From Hygrophila difformis (lineage: Eukaryota; Streptophyta; Magnoliopsida; Lamiales; Acanthaceae), in assembly GCA_030278955.1 (NCBI GenBank), contig JAOANR010000003.1, positions 60,629,628 to 60,693,627 on the forward strand: a DNA stretch of 64,000 nt, in the 5' to 3' direction. How positions within the stretch are numbered: position 1 is the stretch's first letter; each line of letters begins with the position of its first letter. Under the pieces are notes generated by a model, which saw nothing but the letters and a program-made list of their open reading frames with translations, searched no databases and was not told the origin of the DNA. This document shows positions 33,092 through 45,600 of the stretch, piece after piece. A program made the position numbers and the translations under genes.

Positions 33092-33164
33092 TCTGATACC
33101 AACTGTTAGGTCCCTTTTCGGTCGAGATCTAGGACGCCATTGAAAGATATGCTCTGATACCACT
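33092..33164 (-). other. Primer binding site, tandemly duplicated with an LTR edge
   Basis: Two copies of the initiator-Met tRNA primer site (minus strand TGGTATCAGAGC) lie at about 33092-33103 and 33151-33162. Each is followed in plus orientation by a similar LTR edge (CTGTTAGGTCCC and CTTGTTGGTCCC). The one adjacent to the LTR at 33165 is the functional position. Confidence 0.8.
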
Positions 33165-34286
33165 TGTTGGTCCCTTGCTCTTGTCGAGATGTGTAACTTA
33201 CTAAATCTGTTTGTTCAACAACACACGCTTTGAATACTATTAGTATGTTAGTACTAAATCAAGCACAGCGGAATAAAATGCGTGAAAGTAAAAATGAACA
33301 AACAAAAAGTTGTTGACCCAGTTGGGCCCAATGCCTACGTCTGGGGGATACCAATCCAGGAGAGTTCCACTAAATGGTCAAACACCAGGTTCCAACCCGA
33401 ACATTAGCGAACGTGCCAATCTTTTACTCCAACATCCAAGCAGATAGTCGATGGTACCAGAAAACCCCTTTCTGGTGAGAATGCTCCCGATTCTTCTTCG
33501 ACTCCTTGAAGAACTCCTCTCCAAGTTTCAGTTGAATGAGCCTGTAAAAGATCCTCCTCTTGATTCGTCAATACGATGCAAGTATCTCTTTGTTGACACA
33601 AGAACTTGAGTGGTTCCCTTGATTGATTGCGTCGGTTTCAATTAAAGGATCTTGAATCACAAATCCTTCTTCGATTCACTCAAGCAACAACAATAAAGGG
33701 ATCCACAAGGTCACCACTTTACTGTTGCGAATCCACCACTTTATGCACCAATGATATTTCACGAGTTCTTGTGCAGGGATGGTCGAACCTCTCACAATTT
33801 TTCTAGCCTCTCAATATTCGAAATTTTTGCCAGAGAAGAATGAATGAATAATTGGTTCGAATGATTTCCAGCAAGTCCAAGGCTTGATAAAGAGAGAGGA
33901 ATCCTAGCATATGGAAGGTGTATCAGGTTTCAATATGCAAAACCTTCCATAGCCATAGCTTCCCAGGGTAAAATATTCTTTCCAATTTGCTCCATCTCTA
34001 TCCAGGGAATTCAATATTTTCCAACTTTGTTGCAACTCCCAGGATAGGAAAATATCATTTCCAATGTCTATAATTCATATCCAGGGAAGCCTTCCTTAGG
34101 ATGGTGATTGACTTTCCAAGTTGCTGAAATCATATCCCCATGAATCCGTTCATATCCATTGCGGATCTTCATTCAGACGCGGCAAGAAATCTTTCCATGT
34201 AGAGCAGGCGACGGACGAGGGGCGGGTAACCTATCTAGAGTTCATGCATCGATTTGTACACGTTCAAACAAAATCTGGTTCTAACA
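33165..34286 (-). repeat. 5' LTR of the copia element
   Basis: 1122 bp; on the minus strand starts TGTTAGAACCAGATTTTG and ends GGGACCAACA. Confidence 0.93.
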
Positions 34287-34314
34287 ATAACCTTTAAAGA
34301 AAACGGAGGGAGTA

Positions 34315-35061
34315 CGATCGAAGGATTATATTGATGATATATACATATATGTACTCTTTATTGATAAAATAGCACATTTGTTATTCACTTCAACAATTAA
34401 AATTACTAGAGATTTTTAATAATGCACCGCGTGTGCAATACATACTTGTTGGCAGCCATGCGTCCGTACAGGATATTTATTATTGTTTGTTTTGTTTATG
34501 TTAATAATCGGATGTCATATTACTACAATTATAGTATGAAGTATAGGAGTATTATTTTGAGTTGGAAATGTTTTTGCATATTTGTTCATACGAACAGCAT
34601 TGCATTATTAATTCATTGAATTAATGTGGTCAGATTCAGTGCACTGGTAGACAACAGTAAAGAAAGATATGACACTGAAAACGATATTTGAGAAAATTAA
34701 AACAATGTAACCAAGAAACGCATGCAACTTGTATACGTAGTGGTGAGTATAATAATAATATAATTATAAAATAAAATAAAAAAAAATGAAACAAAGAAAT
34801 TAATACTACAAATGTTATTATTTATTAATACTATTAATTTCTGCGTGGTGACAAAAAATACAAAGACACAGCTTCATCATGCCCTCTCTCCGTGACTCCA
34901 ATATATACTACTATTATTTATATGTGGGAGAGATCGATGTGGGCTAGTGGGATTTATTAAATTTCGTATATGATAAAGTTATAAAGTTATTATAATTAGG
35001 AAGAAAAAAAAATACTACAATAGGAAATACATATATTATTGGTACTTGTATAATTTTCTTA

Positions 35062-35102
<41 letters not shown>

Positions 35103-36175
35103 TAGCACACAATTGTTTTATCAACTTTGACTGATAGACTTTTTCGAAAAAAAAAAAAAAAAAACTTTGACGGATAGATTAGAAGACTTAATCTAGTGTT
35201 CAGTCTTTGACTCTTAACTTTTTATGTTGAAGATTCGATTCCCCACTAGGTCTGTTATCCCTCTCATTTGTTGCTTTATAATTTGTGTGACATGAACTTC
35301 CACCACTTTTTTCCTAACTTGGATTACTGTTAATAAAAAAAATTAACTGATAAATTAATTGAATCCCTAAAGTGAAAGCTCCTCAGAGAACAAATTAAGA
35401 AAGGAACGGACAAAAATTTACCAAGCAGTAATTTTTTAGGTTTCAAATTTTCAAAGGGATCTCAATTATTTTAGTACAACCTTATTTTTCGTGCCAATTA
35501 TTTTGTAATAGTGGAGTACTAGTAAGTTGTACTGCAACTTTGCCAGACCAAAGAGTTACACTTGCAATTTTTATTTTTTATTTTTAAAGAAAAAAAAATC
35601 ATTTTAAGATGTGAAACAGTACGTAGTTGTTTTGGATCTGAATTTTGATGCTGGTCAGCCACAGACATTGAAATTATTGTGAATTTAATGAAATACCCAC
35701 GAAAAATCAATCCTACAATTAATACTTAATTTAAATATGATAATCTGCAAAAGCCACCCACTCAAAATATAATGCACCTAACCAGTAACAACTCTCCATT
35801 AATATTTCCAACAAATATTTCATTTTATTAAATTCTAAAATAAATTGAGGTTCAAATTAGGACAAGTGATCATTTTTTTTATGTAACATCAAGTTTAAAT
35901 GTAATAAGTATAAAAAAAATATGTATTCTGTAAATTTTAAAATTTTGAAGTGATTATTGCAAAATTTTTCTTAATGCAAACCATAAAAAATATTAATTAA
36001 AAAAATACATAATCAAAGTTGAACAAAAAAAGGAAAAAAAAAAACCCTTCAATTCACATAAATTGTTAGGTGGTAGTATAACATCAATAAAATATTACAA
36101 ACTCCCATAATACTTATATTTTAAGCTAATTAAAAACTCAATCAAGGTTCTACATATCATATTCTGTATATGTAC

Positions 36176-36210
<35 letters not shown>

Positions 36211-37300
36211 TCATAATCATATGCATTGTAAAATTAAAATTATAATCGAATGTACTACTTAAATTATATATATGCTCATAATCATATCATATTCTGTATA
36301 TGTACCTAATCATATGCTCATAATATAATCCGAGTATATTATACACTTAAATTAACAATAGTTTCACCATTTTTTGGTCAAATAGAAGAAATCAATAAAA
36401 GTTTCCAAAAATAAAATTGAGGCTTAAATAAATTTGTCGGTTATAAATTGGTCCCTAAAATTAACAAATTAGATAGAAGTATAAAATTAATTTCTTGGCT
36501 TGCACTATTGCACCAAATTCTAGAGTTTCATTAACTTGACCATAAATTTCAATTAATATTGTGGAGCATGTCTGAGAATCGAAATAAAATGCTCCTATAT
36601 CATCTGTCAAAAGTTAATGAAATGTACCAGGCTACCAGCAACATATAATATTAAAAAAATAAAATAAAATAAGTGTACATTAAATCAGGAGATCCACAAA
36701 AATATTTGGAGAGTTTCCAAAAAGAGTTCACAAGTGTAATAAGACTCTTTAATCACTTCCATCAATTATTTTAACTATGTTTTGATCTGACTATAAAAAA
36801 AAGTGAGACCCATCAATGAATTATTATTAATAATTATAAAAAGAAAACAAGGGATAGTTGTAGGATAAGACAAGCATGTCCATACATGTTGTAGGAAAAG
36901 GGTTTAAATTAATCACAGGTTTTTGTCCCAAGAAGGAGACAAATGACGTAATAGAAAGAAAATTCAACGTCTTCCTTGAGTTGAAAGGCTTCTAGTGGTT
37001 CATGGTAAACCTAGAAAATGTGGCCATGTTATGCAGTCAATGTCACCTCCATTCCCAAATTAATGCTGTGGATGAAGAAACACTACAAATGGATGGACAC
37101 ATCATTGCAAATTCTATTCCTTTTTTCTGCCCTTGTTGGTTTCTTCCATGGCGTTTCTTCCTTAATCATTCCTAAAATGTATGTTTGTTGCACAGAGTAG
37201 AGTCAATCCCTAAATCCCTTTTTTCCACACAGTGCAATTCAGTGTATTCCCCCTCCAAATCTGAAACCCTAGCTACTAAAAAGATCGGCATTGTGTTTAA
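34315..37300. other. Long AT-rich intergenic region, no gene seen
   Basis: It contains TA microsatellites at about 35068-35098 and 36179-36208, a poly-A run near 35147-35164, a SINE at 35170 and a short local duplication (CATATTCTGTATATGTACCTAAT at about 36157 and 36287). I see no coding frame with plant-gene composition. The part from about 36,900 is the likely promoter and leader region of the TRM gene. Confidence 0.5.
35170..35338 (+). mobile_element. tRNA-derived SINE (family A)
   Basis: B-box AGATTCGATTCCCC, then TTTATAATTTGTGTGACATG and TAACTTGGATTACTGTTAAT before an A-rich tail; the A-box is diverged. Confidence 0.5.
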
Positions 37301-37332
37301 TTTGGGGACAATGGGCTGAGTAAGCTTCGATT

Positions 37333-37425
37333 GTAAGTAGTCAATGTTTCATTTTGGTGTCCACAGAGTGTTTGTTGAAATTCCCCACTCAACCTTTCTA
37401 ACATGTTTCCCTCTTTTGTTGGCAG
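37333..37425 (+). other. Probable 5' UTR intron of the TRM gene
   Basis: Donor ATT|GTAAGTAG at 37333 and acceptor GTTGGCAG| at 37425, ahead of the ATG at 37471. Confidence 0.45.
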
Positions 37426-37470
37426 TTGAACAACAATTGAGTTGTTAACTACTCCTATTGCATAGGGCAA

Positions 37471-40400
37471 ATGGCCGGGGGAAGATCACAGAGAATTCCA
37501 GAGGTAATGGAGAAAACTGAGGTGAACTGTGTGTGGGGAATTCTCAGTATGCTTCAATCTTGCCAGGGTGGTGGTCTTGCTGGTCCTAAGCTCATCTCCA
37601 ATGGAAGGCCCGATGGCCGACACGTTATTGGTGGGTATTCTTTTGGAACCCAACCTTTCATTGAGCTGTGAGCTTTTATTGCATCTTAACTTTGCTGTGA
37701 ACCTATACCTCAAATGAACCTATACCTTGTTTGATTTTGTTATCGTTGGTTAACTTGTCAATTTAGTTAGGTATTGTTGGTAGTAAATACCAAGTGTAGT
37801 TGACTGTATTGACAGCAACTGGGAACTGTTGGGACATAAATGGCTGATAGATATCTTGTATGGCCATCAATTAATGCCCTGAAGAAGCTGCATCCTCTGC
37901 TGCTCTTTTACTATTGTGGTCTAAACACTTGCGTTGTACGTCTGTGTGTCTGTGTCTTTGGTAAAAAAATGCATTGCCTTTTAACTCTGGTTCTATTGCA
38001 GCAGGCCATCCAAGAAAGCTTGACCAGATAACCAGTTTCGATGAAGAATGTCGAAAAATCCAAGTAAGAAGTTGGTTTCTTTTTGGGGATTTTGGTTCTT
38101 GGCTATTTTCTTAGGTCCTAGCTGTTTGATTGTGATAGTTTCTAAAATTTACTGACTTTGGAAGTGAAAATGAAGAGATTGATTTCTCAAGAATGTCCTC
38201 ATGTTTTGAATTGCAATTTGTTTCTACTTTCAGAATGTAGATGAGACTAGAATTGGATCCAATGGGCGTGCCAGAAGTGCCAAGGAAGTTATAGCTAAGG
38301 GACAGCAGCAAGTGAAGATGGACTCTGCGCATGTCGATGATCTTGCAAAAACTCGGAGGAAAGCAAGGAAGAACAGGGAAAAGGCTCGTCATCAGTCATC
38401 TCCTTCCCAGTTGCACAATGCAGATAAATTGGTTCCCCATCAGCCTTCAGCTTCTGCTGAAATATCCCTCAATAGGCTCACGCTGGCTGCGCTGCTGCAG
38501 GCAGTGTCTGCACGGAATCGTCTGGAAGACGGTTCACTTTCGGAATGTCTTCATAGAGGCTCCCGTCTGGGAAAGCAAAATCAGGCCGATCGGAATCATT
38601 TGCAGCAAGTTCGACCGAGCGGCAAAGCTTTTGTCGATAGAATGTATATAGATAGGGATTCCAGCAGCAAAGAACACGGGACGAGGGCAGAGTCCAAATC
38701 ATTGTCTGGTGCATTGGAAGTGTTGGATTCAAACAAGGATAGGTTGATGGATCTGTTGCCTGAACCAGATTCTCTGCTGTCACGGGGCTCGAAGAACTTC
38801 CGCCCTTCTACGACAGGGAGAGACACCATCAAGTCATTGCTTGATGCAAAACTGGCGGAATATAAGAGAGAAAATGGAAGGACTTCAGGAAAGCCTGGAA
38901 GTGCAGTGGCTATCCAGAAGGGGAAAAGGAACAAGCAGTTGAGGCAAAAGATTGAGTATCCACGCTCTAAATCTACCAAAACAAGTTCTGCGATTCAGCC
39001 TACGGATAAAATCCTGGCGCTGGAGCCAACGCAGAGTGCAAAAAACTTCGAATATGTATCCTGTTATTGTTCCACGGTGCAGTCTCAAAGAACATTGGGT
39101 AGACTAATATCAGATGCCAAGTTGGCGTCTTTAACTTTCCGGGGAACGAAGAAGAAACTGAAATATGCATTTGGAAGCGGGAAAGAAGAGGGCCAGTGTT
39201 CGATGAATAGAGCTTCGGATGGACTTGATCGCAGTGGATCAACTCGGGTTGTTGGAGATGATTGTGCCCATTGTGGGGTGGATGATGGAAATTCTTTCAA
39301 TTCTTTGGCCAATGTGAATATTGATGGAAAGCTACGCAAGAAACAGGAGGTCGGTTGTGCCACTGAGAACATTGGCAAGAAAGCGGAGTTTGATGAGGCG
39401 AAAAGACGCCTCTCAGAAAGGCTGAGAAAGCTAAGCAAGGTAGAGGCAGTAAAAATTGACAAAACCACAAGAACTCTGAGGCGTATTCTGGCCTCACCCG
39501 AGCATGACTTCTGTCCCCTTAGTCCAAGAAGGGAGAGCCAATGTTTTTCGAGTTCTGCACAAGTACCGAATGCAAGGGAAAGGGCTTGTGTTAGTCCAAA
39601 CAGATGTTATGACTGCAATAAATATGATGATTCCAAGAAAAGTTCTCTGATCCCTAGCCCTGATGCAGCTCTTGAAACCAAAGCCTCTGCAGTGAAGAAG
39701 TCGAATGGTAGAAATTATTCTTCTTTATGCACATTTTTCTTGCCTTCTATAGTTCTCCTGTTTTGACCCGTTTAGCATATGCATCCACAGGTGAAACATT
39801 GGTTCTAGAAACAAATGGCATCCAAGAACCTGAACCAAGCAATTCAGATGTGTCGAGGGAAACGAACACCAAGGACGTTACTACAGCGATGCACATGGCA
39901 GATGCAGCTGAATTACACAAGGATGATGATAGTGTAGTCAATTCCTTACTCGTGAGTTGCATTCTGAGCTGCTCCATGGAACTATATATGTCTCTCTAGT
40001 CTCTATTCCCTATTTCATCAGATTTGTTGAACTCTTTTTTACTTTGCTGTCCATTGCAGGATTCACTTTCAGAGAATGATGCATTAACATCAACAGCAGA
40101 TGATTTCCAATCCACTTCTTCTTCGAGTGTATGCCACTTGGATTCGGTTGACAATGCCAAATATCAGGAAGAACATCAGAGCCCGGTTTCTGTCCTCGAA
40201 CCATTTTTCATAGAAGATGCTAACAGTCCTCAAAGCATGACACTTCGAACAGGTAGTCCTCCTGGTTTTGACAGATTATACCAGTTATTGGATCCTTTTT
40301 CCCTTTGTTGTCATAGAGGCATGCCTAATAATTTCTCGAACCATTTGCAGCTCGCAAAACACTGCAACCACTTCATCTCGACTTTGAAGAACAACCATCC

Positions 40401-40934
40401 AACCTAATTTCCCATGACCCTTCAATTAGTTCGAGTTCCTGTAGTGATGATCGAGAATATATCTCTGAGTATGTCTATTCAGTATTGCAAGCTTCTTGTT
40501 TAGATTGGGATCAGCTATCAAAAATCCGGTCTCCTTTAGACGAGCTGCTTCATGAAACTGTGTTCAATGAAGTGGAATTTCTGCTCACTGATTGCTGCGT
40601 TGATCCTAAACTTCTATTCGATCACATAAACGAAGTTCTGGTTGAAATCCACCGGTCCAATTTCTGCTCTTGTCCCTTCCCAGCGCCCATAGAACCAAGA
40701 TCCATGACGGTGCCGTTGGCTCAACTCGTGCTGGATGAGATAATGCCACAAGCCGACTTCTATCTACTTCCTCGGACAGAGAAAAGAACACTCGATCAGC
40801 TCACCTCGAAAGATGTGGGGAAGAGCCGATGGTGGCTCGATGTTAGACTCGATACTGAGCAAATTGTGGCCGACCTTTCGGAAGACTTTCTGGAGGAATG
40901 CGTTCTAGATATGATACTTGAGTTATACACATGA
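37471..40934 (+). CDS. TRM-like protein (DUF4378; TON1-recruiting-motif / LONGIFOLIA-related)
   Basis: Six coding exons with matching phases: 37471-37630, 38005-38063, 38234-39707, 39791-39951, 40060-40252, 40351-40934; 876 residues. TRM proteins bring the TON1-TRM-PP2A complex to cortical microtubules and shape cell division planes and organ form. Visible features: an N-terminal EVNCVWGILSMLQ block with the PRKL segment, a basic serine-rich middle (exon 3) with RDTIKSLLDAKLAEYK, the family motif SPVSVLEPFF (about residue 659) and a C-terminal DUF4378 (exon 6: YISEYVYSVLQAS, FNEVEFLLTDC, SRWWLDVRLDTEQIVADLSE, LEECVLDMILELYT). All introns are GT-AG. The ATG is the first in a good context after a spliced leader. 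Which TRM number it matches I cannot say. It is convergent with the bHLH gene. Confidence 0.88.
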
Positions 40935-41074
40935 AGGGCCCTTGTTCATATTCACACTCTTGTATATGAATATTGCTTCTTTCTTTCCCTTCTTACTTAC
41001 TAGTATTTTTCTAATCCCTTAACCATCAGATTAATCTTGTAGGTTTCTAGGCATGTACGAAGAGCTGTTTATTG

Positions 41075-41080
41075 AATAAA
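41075..41080 (+). terminator. Polyadenylation signal candidate of the TRM gene
   Basis: AATAAA about 140 bp after the stop, followed by T-rich DNA (ACTTTACTTTTGCTTCCTT). Confidence 0.5.
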
Positions 41081-41335
41081 TGACTTTACTTTTGCTTCCT
41101 TCTGATATATGAACAAATTTTAATTCAAGCTTTTGCTGTCGCTGCTCATTTGCTGAAATGAATTTAGCTCTGCAGCTGTGCTTAGTTTTCCATCCATGTT
41201 ACAAACCATTTTCAGTTTTCGAGTCTCAAGCTCGAATCAATGTTAGGAATGATGATTGCAACAAATTTCTTGCGAGTTCAGTCCCACCCTCGAGCTCTTG
41301 TAAACAAGCCAGGTTTATTACAGAAAGTCATATGG

Positions 41336-41577
41336 GTCTGTCTGTTTGGGAATTAATTGTTAACTGATTATGTGAATAATTTGAATAATAAATAAGTTAA
41401 AATTAGCTGTTACACAGTTTTGAAGCAAATTTTTTGCCTAGAATAAACTAATTCTAAAATGTTGTTATTTGCATAAAAAATAACTGATTGAACACTAATT
41501 TAAGTTATTTTATCTTTTTGAATAAACTAATATATCTTAAATTGAATAGAATAAGCTAATTTGTCTTTTTGTATGAT
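41336..41577. repeat. AT-rich dispersed repeat, relative of 8236-9020
   Basis: Shares ordered motifs (TGTTTGGGAATTA, AAGTTAAAATTAGCTG, TTTGCCTAGAATAA, TTGTTATTTGC, TTTATCTTTTTGAATAA) with the copy at 8.2-9.0 kb. A MITE is likely; the ends are unresolved. Confidence 0.45.
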
Positions 41578-41677
41578 CTTGTCAAGAAGCTCCACAAGGC
41601 TAACTCGAACTGAGCTTATTTGTAATAGTAGAGCTCGAGCTCAATAACACCTCATTTTTTGTTAGCAGTTCGAATGA

Positions 41678-42414
41678 TAGGGGTGGGCAAAATACTCGAA
41701 CCGATAGTGGAACCGCTGAGTCGAACCGAAATTGAACTGAATTTCCGGTTAACCGAGGACTCCGGAGCAAATACAAATATCAAATTTCAATATTCGTCCG
41801 GTTCAAATACAAATACTTTAATTTTTTTTCCCGAGTAACCGAACCGAACTGAATATATTTATTTTATTTTAAAAGTTATATATATTGTATATAATATAGG
41901 CATTTGATGGTATAAAATTATATATAGATAATATATAATCATTAGTTATTTAATTATTTAAGTATATAATAAAATAAATATAAAAAATTAAAGAGTTAAT
42001 TATCAAAATATGTCATCATAATGAGACTATATTGATTTTTTTGTGTTTAAGAATACCCCATTGTTGAAATATACCACTAACTAAGATTTGTTACTTATAC
42101 TAACATATTTTGATAACACTAAAAAGAATCATTAGATTACATAGTTATATATTTTTTCTATAGTGTAATAACCTCAAAAATAAAATCTACGAAACTTAAA
42201 AATTAAGAAATGAAAACTTGATTATAAATTTTTAGAGGGCCGGGAAAAATATTCGAACCGAATCGCTTAACCGCTGAATCGAATCGAAACCGAACCCCCG
42301 ATTAACCGAGGACTCCGGTTTAAAATACAAAAATTGAAATGAAGTAATTGTCCGGTTCAAATACAAATACAAATACCTGAAAAATTCAGGTTAACCGAAC
42401 CGTGCCCACCCCTA
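41678..42414. mobile_element. hAT-like non-autonomous element with AACCGAACCG-rich ends
   Basis: Inverted ends TAGGGGTGGGCAAA and GTGCCCACCCCTA with subterminal CGAACCGA / GGTTAACCGA motifs and a GAGGACTCCGG block on both sides. No clear 8-bp target duplication. No transposase. Confidence 0.65.
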
Positions 42415-42665
42415 GTATTCGAGCTAAAGAATTCAGATACTCAGCTTGGATTACATTGTAACACTAAATTCCATGGCTAGGACTAGGAGAGGAAAAGGAA
42501 GAAAAGAACGAACTAATCATGAACACAATGGCTTATATATCTCCAAGACTAGTTACATATTTAAGTTCATTACCTGGGAAAATCCCTGTGACATTAACCA
42601 TTTGAACAATAATCAAGTGATACTGGTTTTTACACAAGTTAAGCAACCCTCTGAGTATATCATCT

Positions 42666-45600
42666 TCAACACTTTTTGATAACCTTCTGCAGTGCTTGTT
42701 TGATCACAACACCTGATGCTGCTTTCAATCCTTTACTCTGTAATTTAAGCAAAGGCTGTGAGATTTTATAACTCCTCGAGAATATTGTAAGCTAGTGTAA
42801 AATCAGAACCCAAAAAGGATATCTCTGGTTTGGGCAGGCATACCTTGGCCTTTATTGTTAAGGAGAGGATTCCATTGCTGTCTGAAGATTGTACTGTCTG
42901 CACAACCATGTGCAGTCCGCTCACTGCTTCCATAACTTCAAGCAATACATTCTCCCTCCACGGACACCTCATCTCAATCACCACATCATTTTGTGTGACA
43001 GTAACCGCGACATTATCCGCAGAGGTGCTACCCCTTAACCGAATCTTGTTACTTTCAGCTCCTGATTTATCAGTCTCACAAACCTTTCTCTTGTTGGTTG
43101 ATTGCCTCTTGCTGCTACTCGTTTTGTTGGGGCCATAATTACCCGACGTCCTCTCAATGGCATCATGAGGTTTGTTTTGGGTCGTTGAGTCTATCCCGAG
43201 AGCTTCTTTGCAGGATTGCAGCTCTTCCAACTTCCCTTCGAGGTCTCTCAGATACTCTATCGTATGATCAAGTATTGATACTTTGTCGACCTGTAAAAAT
43301 CGAATCCAGGATATTTTTAGAATGTGGTTCATGAAAGAGGCAGATATCAGGATATTCGGGAGCAGAGATTATGGTACCTTGCCACCGGAGGGCACTAATG
43401 ATCCAAGAATTGCGAACCTCTCGTTTATTTTTTCCCTGCGTTTTCTCTCGGACAAGACGTGGTTTCTATCAACTTCCTCACCTTCTGGTTTGGATTTACC
43501 ATTGTTCTTAGTGGATTCAAGGTGGTGATTTTCGTGCATTCTGGCTACATCAAAGAGTACTTTTTTCAGTAAAGTTTGATGTGTTCCACTTGGGGGCACC
43601 CGGTTTCTGCACAGTCCCGTGTTCCTCCAGCTGACAAAGCTCGATCGCTTACTTCCATTTGCTATATACAATCCCAGATTGAACTGGTGAGAGCTCTTCA
43701 GAAGGTTGGAGAGCACCATGTGGTAATGATTTTCGTTGCTAGGTAAACCAGAGGTGTTCTGCTGGTTGAATTCTGGATCGTTGCGCATACAGCTGTTTGT
43801 TTCCCTCTTCCCATCTGATGTCGGAACAACTGCTTCCTGATCAGACGGCACAACTGCTTCCTGATCTCCATAAGTTTGTGAGACGCAGTCGCTGGAAGTC
43901 CTCGAATTGTTGAGACAATTGCTGACTGTGTCATCCACTAATCGCCAGCTCTGCATTTGTGAAGCCTCCCCATCGACACCTTCTTCCAAATTTGATTCCC
44001 TCCTGAGGATATTGTCAGCGAAATCATCTGAAGAATTGTTTGGAGAACAGTCATCCCTGTCTGGACAATCCAAAATCCTTTCAAGACTGTCCTCAGGTAT
44101 GTCAGGATAACTACGCACTTCAGACGTCCCAGCATTGTCTGGGATATTGTCTGAGACAGGGTTAGGAATCCTGGAAACAGTCGTCGGAGGACCCCCCAAG
44201 AACGATGATTTTATATACTCAAGCAAGCCGAGATCCTCTGGAACCTGTCGAAACCAGGCCAAATTACATATTACAAAGATTTTCAACAGAATCGCTCTAG
44301 TCGATAGAAAACTAATAGTACTACTTCTTAATAGGAGAGTTGCATACTAGTTCAGTCGTTCCCAGCTCTAAGACGCCTCCTAAATGTGGAAAGCACACAA
44401 TGGTCTGCAGGTCCAGAAAATTTCACACTGTTTAGGTTAATTGTGCCAAAATGCAACATATCAAACAACTCTTACATCCACTTGGATTCAGACAAGAACA
44501 TCATTACCTGAATTGCTGCACTCTGGAAGAAGCAATACATGTCGACGCCAAAAGTATTACGCCAACATAAAGAGATGGAAAAGAAAAAAAAATTTAAAAA
44601 TTAGAACTTCAGTTGGTACTTCAAAGAGAACAATGCTTATAACAAAGTAAAACCTTCCACTTGCCTTTGCAAGCAAAGAACGGGCGAAAACCTTGGTGTC
44701 TGCACGGTGAGCATTGCACAGCCAGATTGCTTCGTCCTTGGCAAATGCTTTTCCAGGCAACCTTTGCAATTTACACGACAAACAACATTGATCACCCTTA
44801 TCTATTTATTACTATCTAACTGAAGGCATATAAACCATATCAACAAGTTAATAAAGAGAGTTACCCTTGGTCAGGATTGAACACAAAAGACATACAGACC
44901 AAGAAATACCACTCTGCATCGGTAAGGTCTTCGGGGGACAGTGCAGCTGTAGGCCTTTTAACCTGAGGATTACTCTCCCCCAGGGATAAAGACTCAAACA
45001 GCTCTCTCAATTGATCGCTTCTTTGCAGACCGAGCTGATCGTTGTCTGATTCAGAGGCCTGAACTGTTTTTCTTGTCTTAATTTCGCCGTTGTAATATCC
45101 ATCCCTCCATTCTAATACCCTAGAATATGTCATTTATACAGGCCAGATTAGGGTTGCATTCCATGTGGATATATTCACAAGAAACCGTTACAAAATTGAG
45201 ACATTTATAAACCTAGAAAAACATGATTCAATCATGATTGATGCCCAGGTTCAAAATCCATGTCTGAAATACAGATTTGGGCAAACAAGTCTACAGGAGA
45301 TGGCCCATCTAAATCAGACACACATCACAACCCTAATTGAAGAATCCAGATTTAGAATGCATAAGAACTAGCTATTTGAGCACCAAAAATAGATCAACCC
45401 AGAAATTCCCACAAGACAAATTGAAAAAAATGGACTAAATGATTTCCACAACACCATCATAACCATATGAGCACATTGCAGCTGATTTTTCCACAAGAAG
45501 ACAAAGGGAAAAAAAAGAAATCCACATGTTCTTTGTACATCTTTGTTCAAATCAGAAAGTGAAGAAGGATTGTTAGTTCATTACCCTGGCTGCCTGGAGG

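Larger units (their letters stand above)
28816..34286 (-). mobile_element. Ty1/copia-type LTR retrotransposon deletion derivative (gag only, TR-GAG-like)
   Basis: LTRs of about 1.12 kb (28816-29936, 33165-34286; TGTTGG...TAACA) differ by only a few percent by eye. An initiator-Met primer site and a polypurine tract face inward. The internal 3.2 kb holds gag and a short remnant of the integrase-RT junction; integrase, RT and RNase H are absent, so it can move only in trans. The flanking 5-mers (GTAAA, ATAAC) do not match cleanly, so I claim no target duplication. Several CTCCCCC tracts (purine-rich on the coding strand) recur at 29,940-30,550. Confidence 0.9.
28578..34312. mobile_element. Stowaway-like MITE split by the copia element
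   Basis: The left part (28578-28815) starts TA|CTTCCTCCATTTTT; the right terminus (34287-34312) ends AACGGAGGGAG|TA. Together they form a MITE of about 260 bp with the same interior as 11769-11990. The copia element at 28816-34286 lies between, so it inserted later. Confidence 0.75.

Noticed and set aside
28811..34291. 5-bp target duplication for the copia element
   Set aside because: The flanking 5-mers GTAAA and ATAAC agree at only three positions, so I do not claim one.
37018..37200. 60-codon plus-strand frame upstream of the TRM gene
   Set aside because: Lies in the promoter/leader region and precedes a likely spliced 5' UTR; hydrophobic by composition only.
40606..40791. Minus-strand frames inside the TRM exons
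   Set aside because: Antisense shadows of coding exons whose plus-strand splice phases agree throughout.
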